From Macrocybe gigantea (taxonomy: Eukaryota; Basidiomycota; Agaricomycetes; Agaricales; Callistosporiaceae), in contig SJRY01000275.1 in the NCBI GenBank assembly GCA_011319805.1, forward strand, positions 186,001 through 250,000: 64,000 nucleotides of DNA, read 5' to 3'. The notes beneath the pieces are model-generated. The model saw only the letters and a program-made list of their open reading frames with translations, searched no databases and was not told where the DNA came from. Below, piece after piece: positions 1 through 12,400 of this stretch; position 1 is the stretch's first letter; every line of letters begins with the position of its first letter. The translations under genes and the position numbers were made by a program.

Positions 1-442
1 ATCCAGAATAATAGATGGCAGCATCAAGCTTGCATGAGTATTATCGTAGTACATGACATCAATGATGTACGAGTCGTGCACGTGAGTGTAGCGTATGAAC
101 GGGATCGGGAGAAGCGGATTCAACGTGTAAGTAGAGCGAGACGTAAGACATAAACGTTATGAGCAGCGAAAGAAGGCATCAGTCTATGACGGTAAATGAA
201 TGAATGGAGCAGGCAACGGCACGATAGCAAGGCACAGCGGTTTTTGAAGAAAATAAAAGGAAACGTAAGGAAAATAGGTCCTAGGTGTTTTCTTTCTTTC
301 CAGAAGGAAGAGAATGGAAGTATGTTCGGAACAATGTTTATAGTCCAGAGCAGGAAAAGAAAAAAGGAATTAAGACAATCGTGAAAGGAAAAAGGTAAAA
401 AAAAAAAAAGAGAATGAGTCCACGATGACAAAAGAATCGTCA
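1..442. other. Intergenic, nothing recognised
   Basis: No convincing coding exon, RNA gene or repeat was seen. Short open frames on both strands are low complexity and overlap each other. The stretch lies downstream of the stop codon of the minus-strand gene at 443-1484. Confidence 0.5.
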
Positions 443-1484
443 TCAATTCTCTTTCATCGCATCATCGTTGAGTTCATGTCCTACGTCCCTTTGTTTCGTC
501 AGATTCTTGGCGGCCGTATTCACCGTCGATATCAACCCAGATGATGACCGGCTGACGAGCGGAGGTCGAGAAGGGACCTGGAAGGAACCGGCCAGCGGCG
601 CGCTCAGAGGCGCAGATGTGAATTTGGACGCAGAGCCCGGGCTCAGGACAAACGTAGGGAGGGCCGGAAGGGGCGCAGTTGGAGGAGGCGCGGTGGGCGC
701 GGGAACGGAGACTAGCCTTCTGGGGCCTCGTCTAGGCCTGTAGACAGACGCGGTAAACATGAAGTTCAAATTATAAGAAACGTAAAAGTTTACCTGGACA
801 AAAATCCGCCAACGCTCCCACTCCTCAACCTGCCCAATAGACCCTTCTTTTCGCCGACGACGGCATTCGTGGCCTGCGCAAGCGGCGCCGTGCCAAGACC
901 GAAAGCCTGGCTGGTGCTCGTCAAAGCATTTGCGGCGGCAGACTGGTGGCCTGCTGCGCCTGTGCCTGTTCCGCGACAGCGCCCATGCTCGCCAAGTTCA
1001 TCACGGCACTAAGACTGCCGCTCCTGCTCCTAGAAAGCGACGCGGGCGGGGACGCCGTGAGGTGCATCTGGAGCTGCAACGCGTTGCCGGCGCTGCGCGC
1101 TGGAGACCGGATGGAGTTCATAGGCGAGGTACCCACGGTGAGGCTCGAGCGGCGCTTGCGCAGGCGCGGGCGCGGTTGTGCCACGGCCGTCGAGGGGCTC
1201 GTCGCCCCCTGTGTGGTGGCGTTCGAGGTCGGCCCGGTGGCACTGGCATTCGTGCTCAGCGAAGGCGCTTCGGGCGTGGGCGTCTGCTCTCTTTCCGTGT
1301 CGAGCTCGATGTCGCTGTCGTCTGAAATAGGCACGGGCGAAGACGGCGAGATGGGGGAGGGCAGGTCAAAGTAGTCATAGTTGGGGTCGTTTATGGACGT
1401 CACCGAGGAATTAGGATGGTTGATGAAAGCGTGTTGTGGAGCCAAGAGTCCCGAAGAAAAAAAAGCAGAATATGCGGCCGTCAT
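443..1484 (-). CDS. Hypothetical Ser/Pro-rich protein
   Basis: I do not recognise this protein. It starts at the ATG at 1482-1484 (MTAAYSAFFS) and ends at 443, with a final intron at 738-793 (GTAAAC...CTACAG on the minus strand) and last exon 443-737. The protein is rich in Ser, Pro, Thr and Arg, with an acidic patch after SDDSDIELD and basic stretches such as RPRLRKRR; it has no signal peptide or membrane segment, so it is probably largely disordered. Around 921-1010 the frame changes: the upstream frame hits a stop at about 921 while a Ser/Ala-rich frame continues into the conserved splice donor. A 62-nt intron (GTGATG...CCAG) restores the frame, but its content looks coding, so a one-base deletion is the alternative. 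Stop and start are fairly secure; the middle is not. Confidence 0.55.
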
Positions 1485-1633
1485 TATGGCTTTTGCCTGC
1501 TCTTTCAGGGCTGTTCGTCGACGTCGGAGGTGGAAGTGGATTAAGGGAGAAAGAAGTTCGAGTGAAACCAAGTTGAACCTGGTTACCAAGATAATCTTTG
1601 TAGCCAAACAACGCGTACACAAAAAGACAAACA

Positions 1634-1707
1634 TGGCCAACGTGGGTATCGAACCCAAGACCTTCGCGTTATTAGCACGACGCTCTAACCAACTGAGCTA
1701 GTCGGCC
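1634..1707 (-). tRNA. tRNA-Ile (anticodon AAT)
   Basis: The minus strand gives a 74-nt cloverleaf. The acceptor stem GGCCGAC pairs with GTTGGCC (one G-U), followed by discriminator A. The D arm is GCTC-AGTTGGTTA-GAGC. The anticodon stem TCGTG/CGCGA encloses loop CTAATAA with anticodon AAT. The T arm is TTGGG-TTCGATA-CCCAC. There is no intron. It lies upstream of the Ser/Pro-rich gene and is almost identical to the tRNA at 29509-29582. Confidence 0.95.
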
Positions 1708-1949
1708 ATATATGGACTTATTTTCTTATCTTCAAATGTGATAGAATAAGGGAAACAAGAAAAATCAATAAATAGCGGCGTATGTATATTGCCAAATTGA
1801 CGCATAGGTAGTTTACACCCAAAAACCCAACTGTCCCCTATCCGAATACCGCGGCGCCATCTGCAACGCAACCGCGGTGGTCAACTAACTCACAAGTATT
1901 ATGTATGTTATTTTGTCCTATCCCTCCGTAGCCCCAAAACAGCCGAGAC

Positions 1950-4900
1950 CTACTCCTCGTCCTCGAATCGGAGTATCTGCGCGTCTTCGTCCACAGGCAA
2001 GTCCCTGTACCCTCTGCGCGACCTGTATCCAGAACCCAAGCTCTCAACCCGGGATGTCACCCATTCCCATGCGATGCCAGCGATGCCGATGAGGAACCAC
2101 GGCACGGAAGCAAGCGTGTCGACGATGCCACCGTTGCCAACGTAGTTTCCATTGTAAGACGATCTGCCATCTCCCGGCAAGCGGATCGTTCTACGTGATT
2201 ATCAGTATGATAGCAAGAAAAACACAGACGATGCCGAAGCCGACTCACCCTCGGGCCATGCCGCTCCTCTTGTAGTAGTAGTACGCGATAAGCGCCGTGA
2301 AAGCGAAGGGCAGGACAATCATGAACAGCCAGAAAAGCGCGCCGTGCGATTTGAAGCCAGGGCAGACGTGGGCCGTGCCTCGGTCGAGCCGGACACCACC
2401 CTCGCAGCTCGAGTACGGGATCTTGCGATACGCCGTCCGCTCGTACCAGTAGTCATCTTCTCCTTTGCATGAACCGTCGCTCGGCAAAGGGGTCGTGCCT
2501 GTCACCAGGACGCATTTGCCCTCGCTGTTCCTGGCGTGGTTGAATTCACTGTAAGGATAAAGCATCGTCATGGAGAGGGAAAAGGGCGAGAACAGAAAGA
2601 CCTGCCATTCAAAGTCGGAGTCTGTACAAGCGCAGTTGTTGACGATCTTCGTCTTGGCCCTCGGCTGGTCGCCAACGACGCATGTCGCGTTTCTTACCCG
2701 ACGATGATACAAGGTCTTGATTCATCCATCAAAAGAAGGGTATGGCATATGATGGTTCAAGACAACAAACCTGACGGCCGAATAGGCAGCGTTCTGCACG
2801 TTCTTCGCTTGGGCTCCACAACTCGAAATCGTCCTGACCGGGATTATCAATATCGACTTTGCCTGTATGTAGAATAGCATTAGGTTAGACCTTTTAGCAG
2901 AAGAAAGAGAATCGTTGCAACCTACATTTCTGGGAGGTCAGAGCACTGAAATCGACGTGAACGGCCACGGCGGTGGAGGTTCGCGGGTAGTGTCCAAGAA
3001 GGATAAACCTGCGGCTCGTGTCCATGGGCACCGTGACGATGACCCGCACACGGATCTTCTCATCTGTGAACTTGTACTCCCTCCAGTTCAGGCCCTCGTC
3101 CGTACTGAACAGCAGATGGTCCGTCGGCTCCTCATCGTTCACCATGACAAGGATGGAGCCAGAATCGCCAAACTCCCATAGGTGCGCGTCCTTGTGCACC
3201 TCCTCCCATGTGAAGCCACCATCCCGGCTGAGGAAGGTGTCGCTCTTCTTGTAAGGAGCGAGGTATTCGCCCACGTTGCCGACCGCCATGACGAGGCCGA
3301 CGATAGAGGGGCTGCTGTATGTCGCTCGAGGGTCGAGGCGTTCGGTGTAGCCATGAACGTTGAGCGCGCATTTCTGTGCATGTCGATCAACTATCGCACA
3401 GAGTCGCCGTTTTTAAACTGGCTTACCGTTCCACTGCAGCTGTAAGGCTTGCCTTGAGAGTCTCTTGCGGGCGGCGTAAGCGGCTTCCAAGATCCGCCTA
3501 TTTATGGACGACTTAGTAGATCCGACTAAAAACAAAAAAAGCTGCTCGACTGACCATCATTGTGCGTGATCCTCGTTTGCAGCGCCTTCGTGCCTGTCAC
3601 CACCGCCTCGTCGGCGTTAGCAACAACATTGACGAGCGCGATTCCGTCCAGACCGATCAACTTCTCGAAGTCGACGTAACCTCGCGAGTCACGATTCACG
3701 TTCTCGAGCGAAAGGCCAAAGTAGGTCCCGTTGGAGTTGGACTTGAGGATGTTGCCCCAGAACGGCGCAGGTGCCTCGGACATGGTCATGTGCAGGAAGA
3801 GTGCTCGGGTGCTGGATTCGAGGACGGTGTAGGCGTGGGTTTCGGGGTGCATGTTCGGTGGGAATTGGCCAGTGGCAAAATTGTATCCGTCCAAGGATAC
3901 CTGCAATTCGAGGGCTCTCCCACCCTTCTCAGCCTTCAGAAGGATGTTCAACAAAAGGAAACCGATGAAAGAAGGCAAATCACTCACGGAAGCGACGACC
4001 AAGAACTCTGAAAACTTGGCAAACCCGACGACCTGATCAAATATCTTTTTCTTATTCGCATAATAATTGCCACCAACGACGAGCTCCAACGGATTCTCCG
4101 AATCAGGCGAGTCCTTCTGCCTACCGCGCTTGTCCCTGTACGATTCGCACATGATCTCGTTCGGGTCCGCGTTCAGCTGCTTGTCCATCGTCCACGCACA
4201 GTTGCGGACGTAGCTGTCGACAAAGGACCACCGCCGTCCATTGTCGCGCGAGTACTGCGCCTCGACACGGCAATGGTCTCGTCGGCCGAGCTCGCAGTCG
4301 CGGTTGCCTATCCAGATCAGGTTATCCGACCTCGGGTGGAACTGGAGCACTTGTGCGCCGAACGAGTTGGGTGGCGTCGGCGCGTCAAAGGTGTGCCAGT
4401 TGCGTCCAAAGTCGGTCGTGTAGTACACTTTGTGGGTATCGGTGATGAGATAGGCACGGTCCGAGGCGTACTTGTGGTGGTAGAATGCCAGGAAGCGTTC
4501 TTCGGGATAAAGCCGATTCCAGATATATCCCTCATTACTCGATTGCCAGATTGAAAAGTCCTTGAAACGGGCAAGAATCGTCTTTTGGGACATTCCATAA
4601 GTACTGTTTGAAGTAGGCTAAGATGTTCAATTTGCTCACCGTAGAGTCCCTGAAATATGCATATTGCATTAACTCGGAGTCGAATTTGTGCTGAAGACAG
4701 GAGGTTAGCAATATCAGACAGCGAAAGACCACGAACATACGATCTGATGAATGATTTCTCCTTCCTTCGGTTGCGCTAAATACATCACAGAGTGAGCAGA
4801 CATGAGTGGAACAGATTGCCTGAAAGGCCAACCATTTGAACAATCCTTTTTGACGGGAGCGTCCAACTCTTTCCCACCCTTGCAGGTATTTCCAGGGATC

Positions 4901-7318
4901 TTCCTATACCCGGAAGAACCCATGTAAGTATCGTCAGGATTTGAGCAGACACCCGCTGGAATGGGTTCTGGACCGACGGGTACGCATTCGTTGCCGCTTC
5001 GGACAAAGTTGTAGTCGCTAGAGAAGGGTGTAAAAACAGCATTTGCAGCAAACGCGAAAGCATCAACATACCACTCATAGTCGGCTTCGGTACATTCGCA
5101 GTCATCCTCGTGTTCGACAGGATCTTGGTACTTCTCTCCGACATAGCAGTCCGCATCAGGCTTTCTGCGTTTGTACCATTGCTGGAAAGGTCGTCAAAAC
5201 AACCTGAACCAATATGGGGTTCGCCAACGCCAGAAACGAACCTTGTGTCCCATCAAGCACTCGCGCCCAGCGGGTCTGGCATACCACTTCTCAAAATCGT
5301 CATCGGTGCACTTTCGACCCCTCGTCCCGACGAAGTCCAAAAAGACAATGACAACCCTGCCGACATTATACTTCTCCTGGTCCTTCCTGCTCACCTGTCC
5401 AAGCAGCAAAAACTTCTGCGACGTCGAGTCGGGCAAGGTCATGAGCGCGCGAGGGCGGACCTTGACGGACATCTCATATTTTTGCCATGACTTGCCGAGG
5501 TCGAGCGAGTACCTGACCTCGTGCGTCGGCTCGTCCGAGTCGTCCTCAACCATGACGAGGATCGAGCCCTTGTCGCCGAACTCGTACTTGTGCGAATGTC
5601 GCGAGACCATGCGCCACGTCACGCCCGCGTCTGTGCTCAGGAACGTATCCGACTCGCTGTACGGCAGCAGCGTCTCACCAATAGACCCTACGCCCATCAC
5701 GAAGCCTGGTGCCGGGGACGAAAAGATGCGCCCGATGTTATGCGGCGTCGTCACGGAGTGGAAGTGCAAGGAACAGGTGTCGGTATTGGATGGGTTGCAT
5801 TTGACGTCGTGACCCGAGGCATCCTTGGAGGGCGCTCGGATGGGTGACCAGTTGCTGCCTGTGTTCAACATGTCAACGGACGCATCTTCCGGAAAGACGG
5901 AAAACCAGTATACCATCGTCGAAAGTGACATATGTCTTCAGCTGCTTGTCTGCTCCTCGTCCCTCCACGTCCTTTGCATTGGCAACTACATTCGCCAAGC
6001 CCACGCCGTCAACGCCATAAACGCGTTCATAATCCACAAAGCCCATCTGGTTTCTGTTCGTATCCTTCAAACTCTCCACAAAGTACGTGCCGTTTGAGTT
6101 ACTCATGAACAGCGTCCCGATCGTGCCCATGTCCTGCAAAACGACGTCTACCGCGAGCGAATGCGTCGTCGACTCGACGATCGTGTACGCATTCTCCCTT
6201 AGACGTGCCGAGGATGCGTGCGGGAAGTGCGCTTTAGCCCACGTTGTGCCATCTAGCGAGACATAAAGCATCATATCTTCCTTGTTATCCGTCACGTCCT
6301 TCAGCGCGACGACGGCATATTTGGACACGATCGCAAAAGCGATGACACCACGCGCATTCTTGCCTATGCCGAGGTCCTCCCATGTCATTTCCTTCTTAAA
6401 GAAATCCGTAGAGGATACCAGGCGGCTGGAGGAGAGTCTATGAGAGCCTGTCTGCGAACCGGAATCAAAAGCGACACAGAAAACGAGATCTTCGTGGGTT
6501 GAGGCTTTGAAATCCTTGCTGCTGTGCGCGAATTGACATCGTGTGGTTTCCTTGAGAAGGAGTTCGGGTTCATCTCCGAAGGCTAATTTGGTATAATACG
6601 TCTATAAGTACGTATGTGGTCGTTAATGAAGAGCGTTCATAACTGAGTAGCTGTCCCACTTGCCTCATCGTGACAGACAGACGACCAGCCTCGGGGAACA
6701 CATTTCGTTCCCTGGTACAGGATATATCCATATTTCGATTTGTCTGAGTGGAATGAAAGAGGTTGTGGCACGCGAGCAGGTGGAATAGGCATCTCAAAGT
6801 CACGCCACGTCTTTCCTCTATCATCAGTTCGATAATGCTTTCTACCGTCCGTCAATACGAAAGCCTAAGAAAGCAACAAAACAGTCACGTTAGTCGAATA
6901 TACCATGTGGAATGGAAGGACGGTTTCATGCGGATTCAATTTCGACGCATGGCACTCACATAGCGATTGTCAAATGGGTGTTCAATGACCATTGCAGCAT
7001 CGCCCTCTGGGATCGCTTTTACACGATCCCATGCCTTCCCTTCATTCAAAGACACGTATACATTCCCTTCTATCGAGTCATGATATATCGCAGCCTAGAG
7101 ATTCGAAGAGCCAATTAGGCAGGATTTTTATCAACGGACACGAAGAAGCCAACCTCGGTATCGTCGAAAAAGAACAGTCTAGCAGGTAAATTGGAGAAGG
7201 ACGACACAGCACTCTCGGGCCCCTTCTGTGCGTGCGCTGGAGTGAGAACGTATAGGAGCAGAGCGAGCGGGAACATGAGGTGAAAAAGCAGAAGACGGAG
7301 AGGAGGAGGGCTCCTCAT
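1950..7318 (-). CDS. VPS10: Vacuolar protein sorting receptor VPS10 (sortilin family)
   Basis: Type I receptor that sorts soluble hydrolases such as carboxypeptidase Y from the late Golgi to the vacuole. My model has 17 exons (7318-7154, 7094-6960, 6864-6664, 6601-5914, 5858-5242, 5181-5072, 5017-4833, 4775-4741, 4690-4640, 4581-3988, 3933-3555, 3497-3427, 3373-2926, 2862-2771, 2715-2606, 2548-2249, 2190-1950), giving 1473 aa, the usual length. It starts with a signal peptide (hydrophobic run [19 protein letters not shown]). Two VPS10 propeller repeats follow, each ending in a Cys-rich 10CC module ([16 protein letters not shown] in the second). A single membrane helix ([19 protein letters not shown]) precedes a short cytosolic tail containing [12 protein letters not shown]. 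The frame is open throughout. Introns 6602-6663 and 2549-2605 need GC donors (GCAAGT, GCAGGT). The convergent or head-to-head neighbours give no functional hint. Confidence 0.95.
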
Positions 7319-8021
7319 TGTGGTGGATTGGGAGGAAGAAAGACACGTAGGCCTCGACGGCGATGAGCGCTGCCCCAAACCAGTTCAATCGCAGCGCAGT
7401 CTCAGCGCGTCAGACAATCTGCACAGCCACATCATTCTGCCTGTCAACCCCGCCAGTTCCGTTCTTGACCTCGTTCTTCCGTCTTCTTGCGACATGGTCC
7501 ACAACAATTTCATTCTGACATCCAGTGCTCATATTCCATGGACGACATCGACATCTGAAGCCTTCGTCATTTTTCCTCATTCAAACACCCATTCGTTGGC
7601 AGCCCTGCCTGTCGTGTGGTAAGGGAAAGGAACGAAAATATGAAAGGATGGTGCAAAGTCTCAAGCAGAATTATCTAAGCTATGGATCCTTGAGAGCATC
7701 TTTGAAAAGTTGAGATAATCAAGGGGGAGAAGTAGCAAGTCGGGATGCGATGCGGGGTTGCCCTTTGCGCGTGCCATCACCATCCTCGATCTTGTTCAAA
7801 TCATTCACCACTTTGCGTAATTTAATCGTCGAAAGATGAAATTTTGACAGGCGACGCCAATCTCTTCGCTCTGTTAATTCCGAGCCCACCATGTGGTCCT
7901 CACACTGCTAACTTTCTTTCATGCTCGGTTCCCGGAAGGTGCTTCTGTCCCATCACGAATCACCTTTTAGTTGAGACCTAGGACGCCTAGGAACTGCCTC
8001 TCTTTTCTGGTTGTCACCTCA
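7319..8021. other. Divergent intergenic region (VPS10 / permease)
   Basis: About 700 bp separate the start codons of VPS10 (minus) and the amino-acid permease (plus), so it should hold both promoters. I see no coding exon, clear TATA box, or repeat. Confidence 0.4.
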
Positions 8022-10339
8022 ATGTCGGACGATACAAAGGATGAAGAGAAGATCGACGAGCAGTCAAAGGCGAAATCAAATGTTTTTGGCAATTTTGATG
8101 ACAGAAATGAGGTACATCGAGGCATGCAGAGTAGGCACCTTATGATGATTGGTGAGTCCTGTTGGCGAAGAAGTTCGAATCGACCTGACGTCTTGGCCGC
8201 GCGCCAGCGATTGGAGGAACCATTGGCACTGGAATCTTCCTCAGTGCAGGCTCCGTATACCCATTTTCCTGCGATCCAAGCAACCACGTGGATTGACGTT
8301 TGGAGTAGTCCATCGCCCTCGCAGGTCCAGGAAGCACCCTTCTATCTTATTTCGTTGTGGGCGTATTCGTTTATGCTGTAGTCATTGCATTGTAAGATTA
8401 CAGCGCTATACTTTTTACGTGTGACTGATAACAGAGCCTATTTCCGGATATAGAGGCGAAATGGCATCCATGTTCCCTGTGTCTGGCGCTTTCTCTGTCT
8501 TTGGGACCCGGTTCGTCTCTCCCGCTCTTGGTTTTACTTTAGGTGAGCAATCACGCAACTCCGTTCCATGGTTCGTCTGACAACATGAAGGTTGGAATTA
8601 CTGGCTTCAATGGTTCGCGACCTTGTTTTTCCTGCCACGACGTGGATAGCTAATATCCAAGTTCGCACTAGGTCCCTGTCCATTCGTGCGTTTTGACCAT
8701 TTTGCGTCAGACCAACCTAATTGAACCTTTAGCGAGTGAAATAACAGCCGCTGCCGTTATCCTGCAGGTGCTTTCCATTCAGATTGCACTCGTGTTCATC
8801 CTATCATTGTGTCATTCATTAGTTCTGGACACCCAAGCTGCAAGCATGGCACTGGGCCATCGTCATCATTATTCCTGTCTTCGCCATTCAGCTCATCCAC
8901 GTTCGCGTATATGGTGCGCGTCATTTCCTTTTACAAAATCCGTCGCTGATTGCACCAAAATGCGCATTCCAGGCGAAACAGAATATTGGTTTGCCTTGAT
9001 CAAAGTCCTGATGATCGTCACGTTCATCATCGTCGGCTTGATCTACGACTGGGGAGGAGTCAAAGGTCACCCAGGGCCTGTACGTCTCCATCCTCGTATC
9101 TTGAGCTCCGTCTTGCGATTGAAGATCGTTCGTACCTCAGGGATTGTCTAACTTTCACAACGACCAAGCGTTTATCGGAGGCTTCCCTGCGTTTGCTCAG
9201 ACTTTTGTTTTCGCGTTCTTTTCCTTTGGCGGCATAGAGCTTGTTGCACTTGCAGCGGGGGAGTCGTCCGAGCCACACAAGTCAGTCCCACGAGCCGTGA
9301 AGGCAACGTTTTTCAGGATCATCCTGTTCTACATTCTGGCCATCCTTACCATCGGCCTCTGTATCAATTACCAAGACGAAACGCTTCTGACTGCCGCGTT
9401 CGGTATTTTATCCTCTTCATTGTTAAAATGTCCTTCCGTTCACCGACGTCTTTTGACTTTTAAGAATCTGACGTAGCGGCATCTCCGATAACTGTCGTAT
9501 TTGTTCGTGCAGGATTTGGGGCGGCAGCTCACGTTGTCAATGCCGTCTTGCTCACAGCCGTCCTCTCCGCCACCAACTCCTGTTTCTACGCAAGTTCTCG
9601 CATGCTGATGTCTCTTGCTCGCTCTGGTCAAGCTCCCCGGATCTTTGGCTGGGTGAACAGCAGAGGCGTCCCCGTTCCGGCTCTCCTGTGCGAATAAACT
9701 TTTATTCCGCAACAAAGGCACTAACGACCGAAAATGTAGAATGTCGCTCGCCTTCTCTTGCTTGACCTTCCTCACCACCATCTGGGGTGAAGGCATTGTC
9801 TTCACGTGGCTTCTCAATATCACGGGCATCTCAGCGCTGTTGGTGTGGACGAGCATAGGGCTCATTTCGCTGCGATTTCGGTATGCGTTCAAGGCACAGA
9901 GACGGTCTTTAGCAGAGCTTCCGTATCGCCAGCCGTTTTTCCCACTTCTGCCTGTCGCCGTAGTCGTTCTAGGGTCGCTGATGTTTATTGCGGAAGGATA
10001 CGCTGCAGTGCGGCAGGAGCCGTTCAGGCCCAAAGTATGCACAACTCCGTAAATAAAGTACTGTACCCACGAAACTGATCCTGTTTCGTTCTGCAGAACG
10101 TCATCGCGACCTATATAGGCGTCGCCGTCTACATCATTCTGTATGGCGGATACACGGTGTTTGAAAAAGTGAAAGGGAGACCTGGTCATTTTGTTCCCGT
10201 GCAAGAAGTGGACTTTGAGACCGACGCGGGGTGGAGGCAGAGAACAGAGGTGTTGGCGTGTCAACAGGAGGCTGGAACAACTGAAAGGCATGGCCAAGCT
10301 AGGAGGGCTTGGAAGTGGCTAGCGAAGCACGTCTATTAA
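8022..10339 (+). CDS. Amino-acid permease (APC superfamily, YAT type)
   Basis: Plasma-membrane proton-coupled amino-acid importer. Thirteen exons (8022-8151, 8208-8254, 8309-8391, 8454-8542, 8591-8612, 8672-8685, 8733-8767, 8823-8913, 8973-9079, 9141-9402, 9477-9687, 9740-10034, 10097-10339) give 542 aa, typical for the family. The cytosolic N-terminus ends in RGMQSRHLMMI; TM1 carries the substrate-backbone motif GGTIGTGIFL, followed by GPGSTLLSYFVVG, ALGEMASMFPVSGAF and NYWLQWSLSIPSEITAAA. The loop FFSFGGIELVALAAGES and later RTPs-like ASSRMLMSLARSG are standard. About twelve membrane helices can be counted. The SLSIPSE segment is only obtained by including a 14-nt microexon at 8672-8685. 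The family includes DIP5 and GAP1 relatives; I cannot assign the substrate. Confidence 0.93.
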
Positions 10340-10980
10340 TCAGTGCATGGTTTGTCTTGAACAAAACTTCGACAATTTTCAACGGGTTGTCCAATGAATC
10401 AGCTGGCCAATCTCTAGATAGCTCAATAGTGAAGTTATTTTGTCTTTGAGCTGCAGAATTGGATTGGACTGCTACAAAAATCAGCATGCCATGGTTTTCG
10501 CAAAGCTGAAGCCATCTCTTTCGACCTCCAAAAGATCTCAGTTCTAAATGCAATGGCATTTGTCGATCAGCGTACCTTCTTCACCCTTGCAAGGAAAACA
10601 GTGCCGTGGTCTCTGGCGACCCTCCAGTTCTTCGTAGTAATCGCTGGATCGACTCGGAGGACCACGACTTAGGACATCCTTTAGTCTCGTTGATCGTCGC
10701 GTATTATTATTACGCGCGTCAATGTTCAGTCATTACAAAGGCCAGGAATAGCGGCTCCAGCATTGAGGATGTCGCTGTGATGAAGGTGAGTAGAAACCGA
10801 TGCCGGTGCCACTGAAGCTGGTCAAAAGGGGATTCAATACTCCCTTGGTAGACGGTAAGCTCTTTCATGCTGAGAGGCATGACGTGATTGGACATCATAG
10901 TATTCATACTATCTTGATCAGACCATGTTCAGAACATGTTTAACCGATGTTTGGAGAAAATGCCTTGCAAATACACTCTA
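10340..10980. other. Intergenic, possible degraded sequence
   Basis: Follows the permease stop and precedes the first APH-type kinase. Short frames such as the one near 10606-10815 have no recognisable motif and lack good splice sites. No RNA gene or repeat seen. Confidence 0.4.
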
Positions 10981-11902
10981 ATGCCTCCTGCAATCATCTA
11001 TCGGGCTCTTGCCATTGTAGTGTCCCTCCTACCCATGCGCTTTCGTGCCAAGATGTGGATGCGTCTTGTGAAAGCGGGTAAGAAAAAATGGGAAGTAGAG
11101 AGTACCACGCAAAGAATACCAGGAGGCATATACGTCAAAGCGAGACCCTTGAACAGCACCAACGAAGAGAAAGCCCTCCGTTTTGTTGGGTCTCACACTT
11201 CACTCCCGGTCCCAGTGGTCATCGACACGTTTATACATGGTAACATGGGTGTCCTAGTCATGTCGCGCATGCCAGGCCATTCATTGGCTGGGGTATACGA
11301 ACAAATCACTCCTGGGGTCGAGCACATTTTGAGTGCTCAATTCTCCCGAATGCTGGCCCCTCTTCGCGCAATCACCCCATCATCACAGGCAGTATGCAGC
11401 TTCGAGGGCACCGTATATTGCGAACGCCTTAGCTTCGGCTCTGCCCCGACGGGTCCCTGGAATTCCATCGCGGCATTCCATGAGGAGCTCGTACAGCGTG
11501 CTGGAGACTTCGTGATACCTGAAAACGAAGAGAAATCTGAGGAGGCTATTCGGGATGTGATCAGGCGGGCGCATTCTCGCACGCATCGCATTTGTTTAAC
11601 GCATAACGATTTGGGGCCGCACAACGTTCTTGTGGATGACAAATGGAACATTACTGGTATTATCGACTGGGAGGCGTGCGCATGGATGCCAGAATATTGG
11701 TACGTTGTTACGCATCTCAGACAAATGGCTTAACACTGGAGCTCAACGTCTTTCATGAACTAGGGAGTTGACGAAAGCCACCTTCCTGCCATGGTTTCGG
11801 AAAGGCCCTTGGCTAAGGATCATGACCGAAGCTTTTCCGACATATGCGCTCGAGCAAGAGGCGGAAAGATATATTGTGAATTACAGAAAGTGCTATGCTT
11901 GA
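10981..11902 (+). CDS. APH-type small-molecule kinase, copy 1
   Basis: Protein-kinase-like enzyme of the aminoglycoside phosphotransferase (APH/CHK) fold; natural substrate unknown in fungi. Two exons (10981-11699, 11764-11902) give 285 aa. The catalytic loop is THNDLGPHNVLVDD (Brenner motif HxDxxxxN) followed by the metal-binding ITGIIDWEACAW; the linker VLVMSRMPGHSL corresponds to the hinge and lobe boundary. After the intron, WMPEYW-ELTKATFLPWF is the usual C-terminal helix of this family. The start was set at MPPAIIYRALAIVV because homology to the copy at 18746-19670 begins exactly there; upstream in-frame ATGs at 10936 and 10960 are not shared. All key residues are present. The gene is separated from its paralogue by a MULE insertion, and an amidase relic follows immediately. 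Confidence 0.85.
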
Positions 11903-11968
11903 TTGCTGTATTCTTTTTACACGTCTTCGAAGACCCAGTCATTCCCAAAGTGTTCCTGTCCCGTTACT

Positions 11969-12400
11969 GTCAATCAGACCTTCTTTGATGCCCTCGCAGC
12001 AGATAAAGACATCGGAGCAACGCATTGAATTGACGCGACGCTGCAGGCTTTCAAACTAGATGCGATCCTTCTTTTACACCTGCAGCTATTGCGGGATACC
12101 CGATCGTCACCGGTGAGCTTATCTTCCTCTCAACGTGCTATGCTGCGGGCTACTGACGCCCGCAATTGCAGTACCCCACGGGTTCTTCTGGTCAGACACC
12201 CCATTGTCGCCCGCGGAGCCCGTGCGCGAAAGCAGACCCAACCGACCACTTGTGCTGTCGTTCCCAGGGACGCCGTTCAGCGAGTTCGAGCTCATCTCGT
12301 TTGCGTTCGCATACGAGCAGGCGATACACACTCGTCTCCAGGTCCTTGCATTCCCAGACGCCATGCCGATCGCTCCCCGGCCGCGGTGTCAAGCGATCAC
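11969..12400 (+). pseudogene. Amidase (amidase-signature family) 3' relic
   Basis: Only the C-terminal third of an amidase is left. Translated pieces read FFDALAADKDIGAT, TPAAIAGYPIVT, then after an intron at 12113-12171 (GTGAGC...TTGCAG) VPHGFFWSDTPL, LSFPGTPFSEFELISFAFAYEQA. This matches the order of the conserved C-terminal blocks of fungal amidases (AAIAGYP-VTVP, then AF-YEQAT). A TGA at 12026-12028 interrupts the frame and a one-base shift is needed near 12070-12080. No catalytic Ser-Ser-Lys region exists upstream; instead the first APH copy abuts it at the place where homology between the two APH copies ends. The end coordinate is approximate. I infer truncation by the rearrangement that created the APH duplication. 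Confidence 0.7.

Noticed and set aside
930..1374. Arg/Ala-rich plus-strand frames opposite the Ser/Pro-rich gene
   Set aside because: Composition is that expected from the complement of Ser/Pro/Thr codons; no start context or splice sites.
9440..10297. Antisense frame of 285 aa over the permease
   Set aside because: Sense exons give a complete, conserved permease; the antisense frame is a by-product of its codon bias.
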